Source: Polynucleobacter sp. AP-Titi-500A-B4 (GTDB lineage: Bacteria > Pseudomonadota > Gammaproteobacteria > Burkholderiales > Burkholderiaceae). From it: a stretch of DNA of 64,000 nucleotides. The position numbers were made by a program, and so were the translations under genes. Location of the stretch: contig NZ_CP061311.1 in assembly GCF_018688095.1 (NCBI RefSeq), positions 124,001 through 188,000 of the forward strand, given 5' to 3'. Below, in pieces: positions 36,541 to 44,593 of this stretch. Within the stretch, counting starts at the first letter, position 1. Each line of letters opens with the position of its first letter. Below the pieces are notes generated by a model. It did no database searches. It saw only the letters and a list, made by a program, of their open reading frames with translations, and was not told the origin of the DNA.

Positions 36541-37973
36541 AACATATCGTTCAGCAAATTCATTTCGTCGGCATTGGTGGTGCAGGTATGAGCGGCATTG
36601 CTGAGGTGCTCCTGAATCTTGGGTATCAAGTTTCAGGTTCTGATTTGGCTGAGAGCGTTACCACTAAACGCCTACAAGAATTAGGCGCCGTCATTCATAT
36701 TGGGCATGATCCAAAAAATGTAGGTACTGCAGAAGCAGTTGTGATTTCAACCGCCGTAGCCGGCAATAACCCTGAAGTTTTGGCTGCTCGTGCGGCAAAA
36801 ATTCCAGTCATTCAGCGTGCAGTGATGTTGGGCGAGTTGATGCGTTTGAAGCAAGGTATTGCGATTGCAGGCACGCACGGTAAGACTACAACTACTAGCT
36901 TGGTAGCCTCGGTACTTGCTGAAGGTGGCTTGGATCCAACCTTTGTGATTGGGGGCAAACTTAACTCTGCTGGGGCAAACGCACGTCTAGGTCAAGGTGA
37001 TTTCATTGTGGTTGAAGCGGATGAATCTGATGCTTCATTCTTACAGCTATTCCCAGCGATGGAAGTAGTCACCAATATTGATGCTGATCATATGGATACC
37101 TATCAGCATGATATGGCGAGATTGAAGCAAGCTTTCGTGCAGTTTATCCAGCGTATGCCTTTTTATGGCGTAGCAGTGTTATGTATTGATGATGCCAATG
37201 TGCGCGACATCATTCCTTTTGTCTCACAGCCTGTATTGCGTTATGGCATTTCAGAAGATGCTGATATTAGGGCAAGCAATGTATGTGCTGATGGCACCCG
37301 TATGCACTTCACAGTTGAGCGTCGTACCGTTCGGCGTCATGGCAATACACCAGGCCCTCTTAATGTGACTTTGAACCTACCGGGTTTGCATAACGTACGT
37401 AATGCACTTGCTGCAATTGGCATTGCTACTGAATTGGGTGTCAGCGATGAGGCTATTACGAAAGCCTTATCCGAGTTTGGCGGTGTTGGTCGGCGCTTCC
37501 AGCGTTATGGCGATATTTCACTTGCATCAGGCGGCAGCTTCACCTTGATCGATGACTATGGTCATCACCCAGTGGAGATGGCTGCTACTTTGGCTGCAGC
37601 ACGTGGTGCATTCCCAGACCGTCGTTTGGTTTTGGCATTCCAGCCACATCGCTTTACTAGAACGCGAGATTGTTTTGGTGAATTTGTCCAAGTGCTGCGA
37701 AATTTTGATGCTCTTGTATTAACTGAGGTTTATCCAGCAGGTGAAGCAAAGATTCCTGGTGCAGATGGCAAGAGTTTGATGAAGGCTGCCTTAGCAGAGG
37801 ATAAGCAGTCCAAAGCCTCACTCAATTCTGCTGCAGTGGTATTTGCATCTAATGTCGCTGAGATGCCAGAAAAATTAAGTCAGGTTTTAAAAGATGGAGA
37901 TGTATTAATTACGATGGGCGCAGGTTCAATTTCTGCTTTGCCTCACACCTTGTCGGAGGCAAAGAATGTCTGA
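36537..37973 (+). CDS. murC: UDP-N-acetylmuramate:L-alanine ligase
   Basis: 478 aa from the ATG that overlaps the murG stop; upstream in-frame starts lie inside murG. HFVGIGGAGMSGIAE nucleotide motif, P-loop AGTHGKTTTTS and EADESDASFLQL are MurC signatures. First Mur ligase of the pathway. Overlaps ddl by 8 bp. Confidence 0.97.
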   Translation: MKHIVQQIHFVGIGGAGMSGIAEVLLNLGYQVSGSDLAESVTTKRLQELGAVIHIGHDPKNVGTAEAVVISTAVAGNNPEVLAARAAKIPVIQRAVMLGELMRLKQGIAIAGTHGKTTTTSLVASVLAEGGLDPTFVIGGKLNSAGANARLGQGDFIVVEADESDASFLQLFPAMEVVTNIDADHMDTYQHDMARLKQAFVQFIQRMPFYGVAVLCIDDANVRDIIPFVSQPVLRYGISEDADIRASNVCADGTRMHFTVERRTVRRHGNTPGPLNVTLNLPGLHNVRNALAAIGIATELGVSDEAITKALSEFGGVGRRFQRYGDISLASGGSFTLIDDYGHHPVEMAATLAAARGAFPDRRLVLAFQPHRFTRTRDCFGEFVQVLRNFDALVLTEVYPAGEAKIPGADGKSLMKAALAEDKQSKASLNSAAVVFASNVAEMPEKLSQVLKDGDVLITMGAGSISALPHTLSEAKNV

Positions 37974-38973
37974 GCACAATCTCAGCACATGGGGTGATCG
38001 TGTGAAAGCACGGCTTGCCAAATTAGATGTCAAATCGTTTGGTCGAGTAGGCGTCTTGTTAGGTGGTCGTTCTGGTGAGCGCGAGATTTCATTGATGTCA
38101 GGTAATGGTGTCTTACAGGCCCTTTTATCAAAAGGTGTTGATGCTCATCCCTTTGATCCTGGCTTGCGTAACCCGACTGAATTGGTATCTGAGAAATTTG
38201 ATCGGGTTTTCATTTCCCTGCATGGTCGCTATGGTGAAGATGGAACCATCCAAGGATTATTGGATCTGCTCGAATTGCCCTATACCGGCAGTGGCGTATT
38301 AGCCTCGGCATTAGCAATTGACAAGATTGTGACCAAGCAAGTATGGATTAGCAATGGACTTGCCACCCCTGAATATGAAGAATTGACTGCTAATAGCGAT
38401 TGGAATGCAGTGGTTAAACATCTGGGTCTACCATTGATTGTGAAACCTGCCCATGAAGGCTCTTCACTCGGTTTGACTAAAGTGAAATCCGTTGATGAGT
38501 TACCAGCCGCCTATCAATTGGCTGCCGGACTCGATAAAAAAGTGATTGCAGAAACCTGCATCGTAGGTGATGAGCTAACTTGCCCATTAGTTGGTCAAGG
38601 TAATGCTGCCGAGGCCTTGCCCGTTATTAAGATTATTCCACCTCAAGCGAATTACGATTTCCACAATAAGTATTTTTCTGATGAGACAAAGTACCTCTGT
38701 CCAACAGGATTAGCTCCAGAGGTAAATGAGCGAGTGCAAGAACTTGCTTTAGCAGCCTATAAAGCGCTCGGTTGCCGCACCTGGGGTCGGGCTGATGTGA
38801 TGTTAGATCACAAGACAGGTAAACCTTATTTACTCGAGATGAATACCTCTCCCGGCATGACCTCACATTCTTTGGTGCCAATGGCTGCAAAAGCTGCTGG
38901 TATTGAGTACGCAGATTTAGCGCTGTGGTTGCTCAGTCAAACCCTGCCAGAAAAAGAGGTTGCATTTTCATGA
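37966..38973 (+). CDS. ddl: D-alanine:D-alanine ligase
   Basis: 335 aa ATP-grasp enzyme. VLLGGRSGEREISLMSG, LHGRYGEDGTIQGLLDLL, KPAHEGSSLGLTKV and LEMNTSPGMTSHSL are the family motifs. It supplies the D-Ala-D-Ala used by MurF. ATGA overlap with ftsQ. A DdlB-type enzyme by position in the dcw cluster. Confidence 0.97.
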   Translation: MSEHNLSTWGDRVKARLAKLDVKSFGRVGVLLGGRSGEREISLMSGNGVLQALLSKGVDAHPFDPGLRNPTELVSEKFDRVFISLHGRYGEDGTIQGLLDLLELPYTGSGVLASALAIDKIVTKQVWISNGLATPEYEELTANSDWNAVVKHLGLPLIVKPAHEGSSLGLTKVKSVDELPAAYQLAAGLDKKVIAETCIVGDELTCPLVGQGNAAEALPVIKIIPPQANYDFHNKYFSDETKYLCPTGLAPEVNERVQELALAAYKALGCRTWGRADVMLDHKTGKPYLLEMNTSPGMTSHSLVPMAAKAAGIEYADLALWLLSQTLPEKEVAFS

Positions 38974-39827
38974 GTAATTTCATGGATCGGTTCGGCGAAA
39001 TTTTCGCCATGCTAATGTCTCCGCTCTGGAATCATCCAGATCGCATGCAAAAGCTTAGCCGTTTCTTGATGCGCTGCTTTGCAGTAATGATGGTCGTTGG
39101 CATCTTGGTGTGGCTAAGTCAGCGCCCAGTGTTTGCATTAAAGCAAGTTCAGGTTGAACCGGTGGCTGGTCAAACTCTGAAGCATATTAATAAATCCGTT
39201 GTGAAGCGGCAAGTGCTAGAAACCGTGCAAGGCAACTTCTTCAGTGTGCGCCTAGAAGACGTAAAGCGTGGTTTTGAAAGTATGCCGTGGGTTCGTCATG
39301 CCAATGTTCGCCGAGTTTGGCCTAACGGTTTGATAGTGAGCATTGAAGAGCAAAAGCCATTTGGTACATGGGGCGGACCTGATAGTCATGCACTGATTAA
39401 TAGCCATGGCGAAATCTTTGCTGGTCGTGTTTCTGAGGTTGGCGATGATGTGCGATTGGTTGACTTTCATGGTCCTGATGATGCGGGCAAAGAAGTGATG
39501 AGCCTTTATGAGAAAGCCAATAACTGGTTTAAGCCTTGGGGGGCTGAGGTGGTTAGCCTTGCTTTAACCGATCGCTATGCCTGGCATATCAAACTCTCTA
39601 ACGGCATGAAAGTCGAATTTGGACGCGATGAAGAGAGCTCAGATAAAACCTTGACCGAAGAGCGGGTTGCGCGCCTCTTTAAATTTTGGCCTCAAGTTCA
39701 AGAAAAGTGGCCTAACCGTATTGATGCGGTGGATTTGCGTTATGCGAATGGATTTGCAGTTCATCTTGCCTCCGCAAGCATGAAAAAGAATGATATTGAT
39801 GGCAAGAAAAGCGAGTTGAAGCAATGA
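38970..39827 (+). CDS. ftsQ: Cell division protein FtsQ
   Basis: 285 aa from the ATGA overlap with ddl. Short cytoplasmic tail, one transmembrane helix (FAVMMVVGILVWL), a POTRA domain (LKQVQVEP and the KRGFESMPWVRHANVRRVWPNG region) and a beta domain. It scaffolds FtsB/FtsL at the divisome. Identified by domain layout and position. Confidence 0.95.
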   Translation: MSNFMDRFGEIFAMLMSPLWNHPDRMQKLSRFLMRCFAVMMVVGILVWLSQRPVFALKQVQVEPVAGQTLKHINKSVVKRQVLETVQGNFFSVRLEDVKRGFESMPWVRHANVRRVWPNGLIVSIEEQKPFGTWGGPDSHALINSHGEIFAGRVSEVGDDVRLVDFHGPDDAGKEVMSLYEKANNWFKPWGAEVVSLALTDRYAWHIKLSNGMKVEFGRDEESSDKTLTEERVARLFKFWPQVQEKWPNRIDAVDLRYANGFAVHLASASMKKNDIDGKKSELKQ

Positions 39828-39837
39828 AGGAACGGGA

Positions 39838-41067
39838 ATGAGTAAAGACAATCGCGATTTATTGGTTGGTTTAGATATTGGAACCTCTAAGGTAGTTGCC
39901 TTGGTTGCTGAGTTGGCGCCTGATGGTCAATTCAATGTTGTTGGTGTGGGTCAAACTGCTTCAAAGGGTTTAAAGAAGGGCGTTGTCGTCAATATTGAGG
40001 CGACTGTTCAATCCATTCAGAAAGCTTTGGAAGAAGCCGAGATCATGGCTGACCGTCAGATCGTGCAGGTTTTTACTGGCATTGCAGGTAACCATATTGT
40101 GAGCTTCAACTCTAGTGGCATGGTTGCTATTCGCGATAAGGAAGTGAGTGCGGGTGACGTTGAGCGTGTTCTTGAAACTGCTAAAGCAATCAACATTCCG
40201 ACCGATCAACAAATTTTGCACATTCTAGTTCAAGAATTCATTATCGATGGACAGGAGGATGTACGTGAACCGATTGGTATGAGTGGTTTACGTTTAGAGG
40301 TGAAGGTACATATTGTTACGGGCGCGGTAAGTGCTGCGCAAAACATTGTGAAGTGCGTGCGTCGTTGTGGTCTTGAAGTCAATGACTTGATTTTGCAACC
40401 TTTGGCCTCTAGTCTCGCAGTCTTAACCGAAGATGAAAAAGAGCTTGGTGTAGTTCTAGTCGACATCGGTGGCGGCACAACAGATATTGCGATCTATTGC
40501 CAAGGATCTATTCGTCATACGGCAGTGATTCCAATTGCTGGCGATCAAATTACGAATGACATTGCAATGGCATTGCGTACCCCAACGATTGATGCAGAAG
40601 ATTTAAAAATTGCACATGGCATTGCTCGTCAAGAAATGGCTGATCCAACAGCCATGATTGATGTTCCGGGTGTGGGCGATCGTGAGCCACGTCCAATGTC
40701 TAAGCAAGCCCTGGCCGCCGTTATTGAGCCTCGTGTCGAAGAGCTATTTACGTTAGTCCGTGGAGTTGTGCGTGACTCCGGTTATGAAGACATGGTGTCT
40801 TCAGGAATTGTTCTGACTGGCGGCACTTCTTTAATGCCGGGCATGGTCGAGTTAGCAGAGCAGGTGTTCTTAAGACCAGCTCGTATCGGCACTCCAGAAT
40901 ATCGCGGGCATCTGCATGAGGTCTTACGTAGCCCAAGATTTGCTACCAGCATTGGTTTGTTAATGGAAGGTCAGGCGCAGTTGTTGCGTGGCCGTCGTGT
41001 TTCTCAATCAGGCGCGTTACAGGGTGTCATTTCGCGCATGAAGGAATGGTTTGCAGGAAATTTTTAA
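39838..41067 (+). CDS. ftsA: Cell division protein FtsA
   Basis: 409 aa, actin-like ATPase. LLVGLDIGTSKVVALVAE phosphate-1 motif, VLVDIGGGTTDIAIY phosphate-2, and GIVLTGGTSLMPG adenosine motif. The C-terminus ends in an amphipathic helix (ISRMKEWFAGNF) that would anchor FtsZ to the membrane. Preceded by GGAACGGGA. Confidence 0.97.
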   Translation: MSKDNRDLLVGLDIGTSKVVALVAELAPDGQFNVVGVGQTASKGLKKGVVVNIEATVQSIQKALEEAEIMADRQIVQVFTGIAGNHIVSFNSSGMVAIRDKEVSAGDVERVLETAKAINIPTDQQILHILVQEFIIDGQEDVREPIGMSGLRLEVKVHIVTGAVSAAQNIVKCVRRCGLEVNDLILQPLASSLAVLTEDEKELGVVLVDIGGGTTDIAIYCQGSIRHTAVIPIAGDQITNDIAMALRTPTIDAEDLKIAHGIARQEMADPTAMIDVPGVGDREPRPMSKQALAAVIEPRVEELFTLVRGVVRDSGYEDMVSSGIVLTGGTSLMPGMVELAEQVFLRPARIGTPEYRGHLHEVLRSPRFATSIGLLMEGQAQLLRGRRVSQSGALQGVISRMKEWFAGNF

Positions 41068-41105
41068 GTTTTTTCGTCGTCGTCAATGTAGTTCGTTTTT
41101 TACCT

Positions 41106-41112
41106 AGGAGGG
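41106..41112 (+). promoter_or_regulatory. Strong ribosome binding site of ftsZ
   Basis: AGGAGGG lies 3 nt before the ftsZ ATG, the clearest site in the dcw cluster. It fits the need for much FtsZ relative to upstream gene products and fixes the start at 41116. Confidence 0.75.
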
Positions 41113-41115
41113 TAT

Positions 41116-42456
41116 ATGGAATTTGAAATGTTAGATCAAGAAATAGCCGGCAAAACCATTATTAAAGTGGTTGGAGTTGGCGGGGCTGGTGGTAATGCAG
41201 TCCAACACATGATCCGTCGCGGTGTAAATGGCGTAGAGTTCATTTGCATGAACACCGATGCTGGCGCATTGCAGCGCTCTGAAGCATCTGTGAATTTGCA
41301 ACTGGGCTCTAGCGGATTGGGTGCTGGCGCTAAACCAGAAATCGGTGCAGCTTCTGCTGAAGAGGCTCGTGCTCGCATTGCCGATACTCTGCAAGGTGCA
41401 CACATGGTATTCATCACTGCAGGTATGGGTGGTGGTACTGGCACTGGCGCAGCGCCAATCGTAGCTCAGGTAGCAAAAGAAATGGGCATTTTGACCGTTG
41501 GCGTCATTAGTAAGCCATTTGACTTTGAAGGTGTTAAGCGCTTAAAGGTTGCTGAAAATGGTGCGGCTGAGCTTGAGTCATATGTGGATTCATTGATTGT
41601 GGTGCTCAATGAGAAACTCTTTGAAGTGATGGGCGAAGATGCTGAGTTTGATAAGGCATTTGCTTGTGCTGACGATGTATTGCATAACGCGGTTTCTGGT
41701 ATTGCAGAAATCATCAATGTTCAAGGTTTAATTAACGTTGACTTTGAAGACGTGAAAACTGTGATGGGTGAGCAAGGCAAAGCCATGATGGGAACTGCAA
41801 CAGTTTCTGGTATGGATCGTGCACGCTTAGCTGCTGAAGCTGCAGTTGCCTCACCGCTCCTCGAGGGCGTTGACTTATCTGGTGCTCGTGGCGTATTGGT
41901 CAACATCACCGCTAGCCGTTCATTGAAATTGTCTGAGACCCGTGAAGTAATGGCTGCGATTCGTGGTTATGCTGCTGATGATGCAACCGTGATCTTCGGT
42001 ACTGTGTATGACGAAAGCTTGGGCGATGCATTGCGCGTCACTGTGGTTGCTACAGGTTTGAATAATCCACAAGCTCGCAAAGCAAATCAGCCAGAAGTAG
42101 TTTGGAGACAAGCTACTGGTACGCATGATGCAATGCCAACCATGGCTGATCTCAATACTTTTGCTCCCTCTAGTGCATCAGCTGCGATTAGTAAAGTGAG
42201 CTTGGATTCTGCGTTGAATACTAGTGCAGGTATGGCCTTGACTGGTTCTGGTACTGCGCCTGCAATCGCAACACAACCAGCAAGCACTGGGGTTGATTAC
42301 AGTCAGTATGATTTGCCTCGGGTGTTTCGTAGCTCTCGTGAGGCGACTCCTGCGCCGACTTTAGGTGCAGATAGCTCCCCTCAGGCAAAGACCTTGCTTG
42401 ATAAAGGGGCTGACTACTATGAAATCCCTGCTTTTTTACGTAAGCAAGCAGATTAA
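41116..42456 (+). CDS. ftsZ: Cell division GTPase FtsZ
   Basis: 446 aa, tubulin-like. The GTP-binding GGGTGTGAAPI signature is at about 105-115; the T7 synergy loop follows (NVDFEDVKTVM). A low-complexity linker of roughly 100 residues leads to the conserved C-terminal peptide DYYEIPAFLRKQAD that binds FtsA and ZapD; zapD lies further along at 54299. Last dcw gene; a GC-rich hairpin lies downstream. Confidence 0.98.
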   Translation: MEFEMLDQEIAGKTIIKVVGVGGAGGNAVQHMIRRGVNGVEFICMNTDAGALQRSEASVNLQLGSSGLGAGAKPEIGAASAEEARARIADTLQGAHMVFITAGMGGGTGTGAAPIVAQVAKEMGILTVGVISKPFDFEGVKRLKVAENGAAELESYVDSLIVVLNEKLFEVMGEDAEFDKAFACADDVLHNAVSGIAEIINVQGLINVDFEDVKTVMGEQGKAMMGTATVSGMDRARLAAEAAVASPLLEGVDLSGARGVLVNITASRSLKLSETREVMAAIRGYAADDATVIFGTVYDESLGDALRVTVVATGLNNPQARKANQPEVVWRQATGTHDAMPTMADLNTFAPSSASAAISKVSLDSALNTSAGMALTGSGTAPAIATQPASTGVDYSQYDLPRVFRSSREATPAPTLGADSSPQAKTLLDKGADYYEIPAFLRKQAD

Positions 42457-42487
42457 TTGACTGCTTAATACAATAGGTAATTGCGAA

Positions 42488-42538
42488 ATGCCAGCGCGGC
42501 GCCCCTCCGGACGACGAATCCCGCGCTTGCGTTGGCAT
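42488..42538 (+). ncRNA. GC-rich RNA hairpin between ftsZ and the peroxiredoxin gene
   Basis: ATGCCA (42488-42493) pairs with TGGCAT (42533-42538). Inside, GCGCGG (42494-42499) pairs with CCGCGC (42521-42526), leaving a 6-nt bulge and a 21-nt loop containing TCCGGA. An alternative is a continuous 9-bp outer stem. There is no T-run after it, so it is not a simple terminator. It is much more GC-rich than its surroundings and lies 30 bp before the peroxiredoxin start. Structured RNA element of unknown role; could be a processing site, partial attenuator or dispersed repeat. Confidence 0.45.
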
Positions 42539-42568
42539 ACTTACTAACAATTACTTACTGGAGACGCC

Positions 42569-43069
42569 ATGATTGCTGTTGGACAAAAACTACCAAACGC
42601 CACTCTTTATGAATTTATGAATGAAGAGACTGAAGGCTGTGCATTAGGCCCTAATGCTTTTGAAGTTGAGAAGCTTGCGGCTGGTAAAAAGATTGTGATC
42701 TTTGCATTGCCTGGCGCCTTTACGCCAACCTGTTCTGCAAAGCATGTTCCCGGATATGTTGAACACTTCGATGCAATTAAAGCAAAGGGTGTGGATGAAA
42801 TTTGGTGCATCTCTGTCAATGACCCGTTTGTCATGGGTGCATGGGGTCGTGATCAAAAGGTTGGAAAGAAAATTCGCATGTTGGGTGATGGCAGTGGCGA
42901 GTTCACTAAGAAAGTGGGCTTGGAATTGGATTTGATTGCTCGTGGTTTGGGTGTGCGCTCAGATCGTTATGCCATGATCGTAGAAGACGGCGTAGTGAAA
43001 AGTTTAGATCGTGAAGCTCCAGGCAAGTTTGAAGTAAGTGATGCTGCTTCCATTCTGAAAAAACTGTAA
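42569..43069 (+). CDS. Peroxiredoxin, Prx5/type II family
   Basis: 166 aa. Peroxidatic Cys55 in PGAFTPTCSAKHVPGYVE, and the Prx5-typical VNDPFVMGAWG. It reduces hydroperoxides with glutathione/glutaredoxin or thioredoxin as reductant. This gene sits between ftsZ and lpxC in many Burkholderiales. Ribosome site CTGGAG before the ATG. Confidence 0.94.
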   Translation: MIAVGQKLPNATLYEFMNEETEGCALGPNAFEVEKLAAGKKIVIFALPGAFTPTCSAKHVPGYVEHFDAIKAKGVDEIWCISVNDPFVMGAWGRDQKVGKKIRMLGDGSGEFTKKVGLELDLIARGLGVRSDRYAMIVEDGVVKSLDREAPGKFEVSDAASILKKL

Positions 43070-43112
43070 TTCACATTTATTAATCAATTCCCCTGAATTT
43101 AGAGACGTCATC

Positions 43113-44027
43113 ATGATGAAGCAAAGAACCATTGCCACTCCGGTGAAAACCGTTGGGATTGGTTTGCACTCTGGTCGGAAGGTGACGATTTCGATTAAAC
43201 CTGCACCGGTTAATTCAGGGGTTCAGTTTGTGCGTGTCGATACTCCAGAGCAGTCAGTAGTGCCTGCAACTGCCCTGGCTGTATGTGACACACGTCTTGC
43301 ATCTGTGATTCAAAAAGATGGTGTGCGAGTTTCTACGGTTGAGCATCTACTATCGGCCTGTGCTGGCTTAGGTCTAGACAATCTACTGATTGAACTTGAT
43401 GGTGAAGAAGTGCCCATCATGGATGGTAGCGCTGCTTCCTTTTTATTTTTGATTGAGTCTGCTGGCATAGTTGAGCAGGAGGCTGCACGTCAATTTGTCG
43501 TGATTAAAAAAATAGTTGAGGTGCGCGACAGTGACAAGCTTGCCCGTCTCGAACCCTTCTTTGGATTCAAGTTAGATTTCACAATCGACTTCAAACATCC
43601 TGCGGTTGATAAAACAGGACAGCGCTTTGTTGTCGATTTTGCGGAGCATGCTTATCGAAGTGAGATTGGACGTGCTCGTACTTTTGGATTTGCGCACGAA
43701 GTGGAGGCTCTCAGAGAGATGGGTCTTGCGCGTGGTGGTAGCTTAGATAACGCGATTGTTTTAGATGAGCATCGTATTTTGAATAACGAAGAACTTCGTT
43801 ACGAAGATGAGTTTGTGCGCCACAAAATTTTGGATGCGATTGGTGACCTTTACTTAGTGGGCCATCCAATTGTGGGCGCGTATGTAGCTGAAAAATCAGG
43901 CCATGCTCTGAATAACGCTTTATTACGTAAGCTCTTGGAAGACCCAAGTTCTTATGAAATTAGTGGCTTTGCTGAAAACAAGGCGCCTGAAGCTTACTCA
44001 CAAGAAAGTCAGCCACTGTTCTTTTAG
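43113..44027 (+). CDS. lpxC: UDP-3-O-acyl-N-acetylglucosamine deacetylase
   Basis: 304 aa. Zinc ligands in STVEHLLSAC (His78) and RHKILDAIGDL (His and Asp), with the GIGLHSGRKV N-terminal motif. First committed, highly regulated step of lipid A synthesis. It follows peroxiredoxin by 43 bp; the second codon is also ATG. Convergent with the DciA-like gene. Confidence 0.97.
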   Translation: MMKQRTIATPVKTVGIGLHSGRKVTISIKPAPVNSGVQFVRVDTPEQSVVPATALAVCDTRLASVIQKDGVRVSTVEHLLSACAGLGLDNLLIELDGEEVPIMDGSAASFLFLIESAGIVEQEAARQFVVIKKIVEVRDSDKLARLEPFFGFKLDFTIDFKHPAVDKTGQRFVVDFAEHAYRSEIGRARTFGFAHEVEALREMGLARGGSLDNAIVLDEHRILNNEELRYEDEFVRHKILDAIGDLYLVGHPIVGAYVAEKSGHALNNALLRKLLEDPSSYEISGFAENKAPEAYSQESQPLFF

Positions 44028-44035
44028 GTTTTGAA

Positions 44036-44539
44036 TTACTTTGGCTTGTGTTGCAGTAATCGCTCTACAGTCTTGCGTAGCTCAGAGTCGGGCTCCAACT
44101 TCCCTAATAAATCTTCCCAGGACTTTTGAGCAATAGCGTTAAATCCTTGAGGTTTTTCGCGTATTTTGTCGTTTGTACGCGGCTTGACTTCCCACGCTGC
44201 AGGCGCAGGCTTCATTTGGACTTTAATGGCACTGCATTGGAGGCCTAGAATATCTAACTCCTTGATTAAGCTAGGTAAATTTTGCTGGAGACGGCTGGCA
44301 ATACTGGCGCTACTGACTAGTAAAAATAGCTCATTTTGGCCCCCTGAGCGCCACCCAGCCTCAATCTTCGCGCTTAGGTGTTCTAAGCCCAGTTTTGATA
44401 GGGCCATACCCAGTGTGGACTTGATTCTGGCTAAATCCTCGGTCTTTGCCAGAATTCCACCAAGACCATTGGATTCGCGCAGGTAATCCAGCCACTCATG
44501 GGCTGTGTGCTTGCGGGATGGTTTGGGGGCAAAGTTCAT
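44036..44539 (-). CDS. DUF721/DciA-like protein
   Basis: 167 aa from the ATG at 44539; an in-frame ATG at 44587 would add 16 residues and start 7 bp from secA. The central region (LGLEHLSAKIEAGW..., LFLLVSSASIASRLQQNLPSLIKELD) matches the DUF721 fold that includes DciA, the ancestral loader of the DnaB replicative helicase. A basic/Pro-rich linker and a short C-terminal helix follow. The lpxC-DUF721-secA order is conserved in beta-proteobacteria. A helicase-loading role is inferred. Confidence 0.75.
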   Translation of the reverse strand: MNFAPKPSRKHTAHEWLDYLRESNGLGGILAKTEDLARIKSTLGMALSKLGLEHLSAKIEAGWRSGGQNELFLLVSSASIASRLQQNLPSLIKELDILGLQCSAIKVQMKPAPAAWEVKPRTNDKIREKPQGFNAIAQKSWEDLLGKLEPDSELRKTVERLLQHKPK

Positions 44540-44593
44540 AAAAAATAGGGTTGCGGGTGATAAACTCAAGGACTTAATTTTCTTCAATATCCC

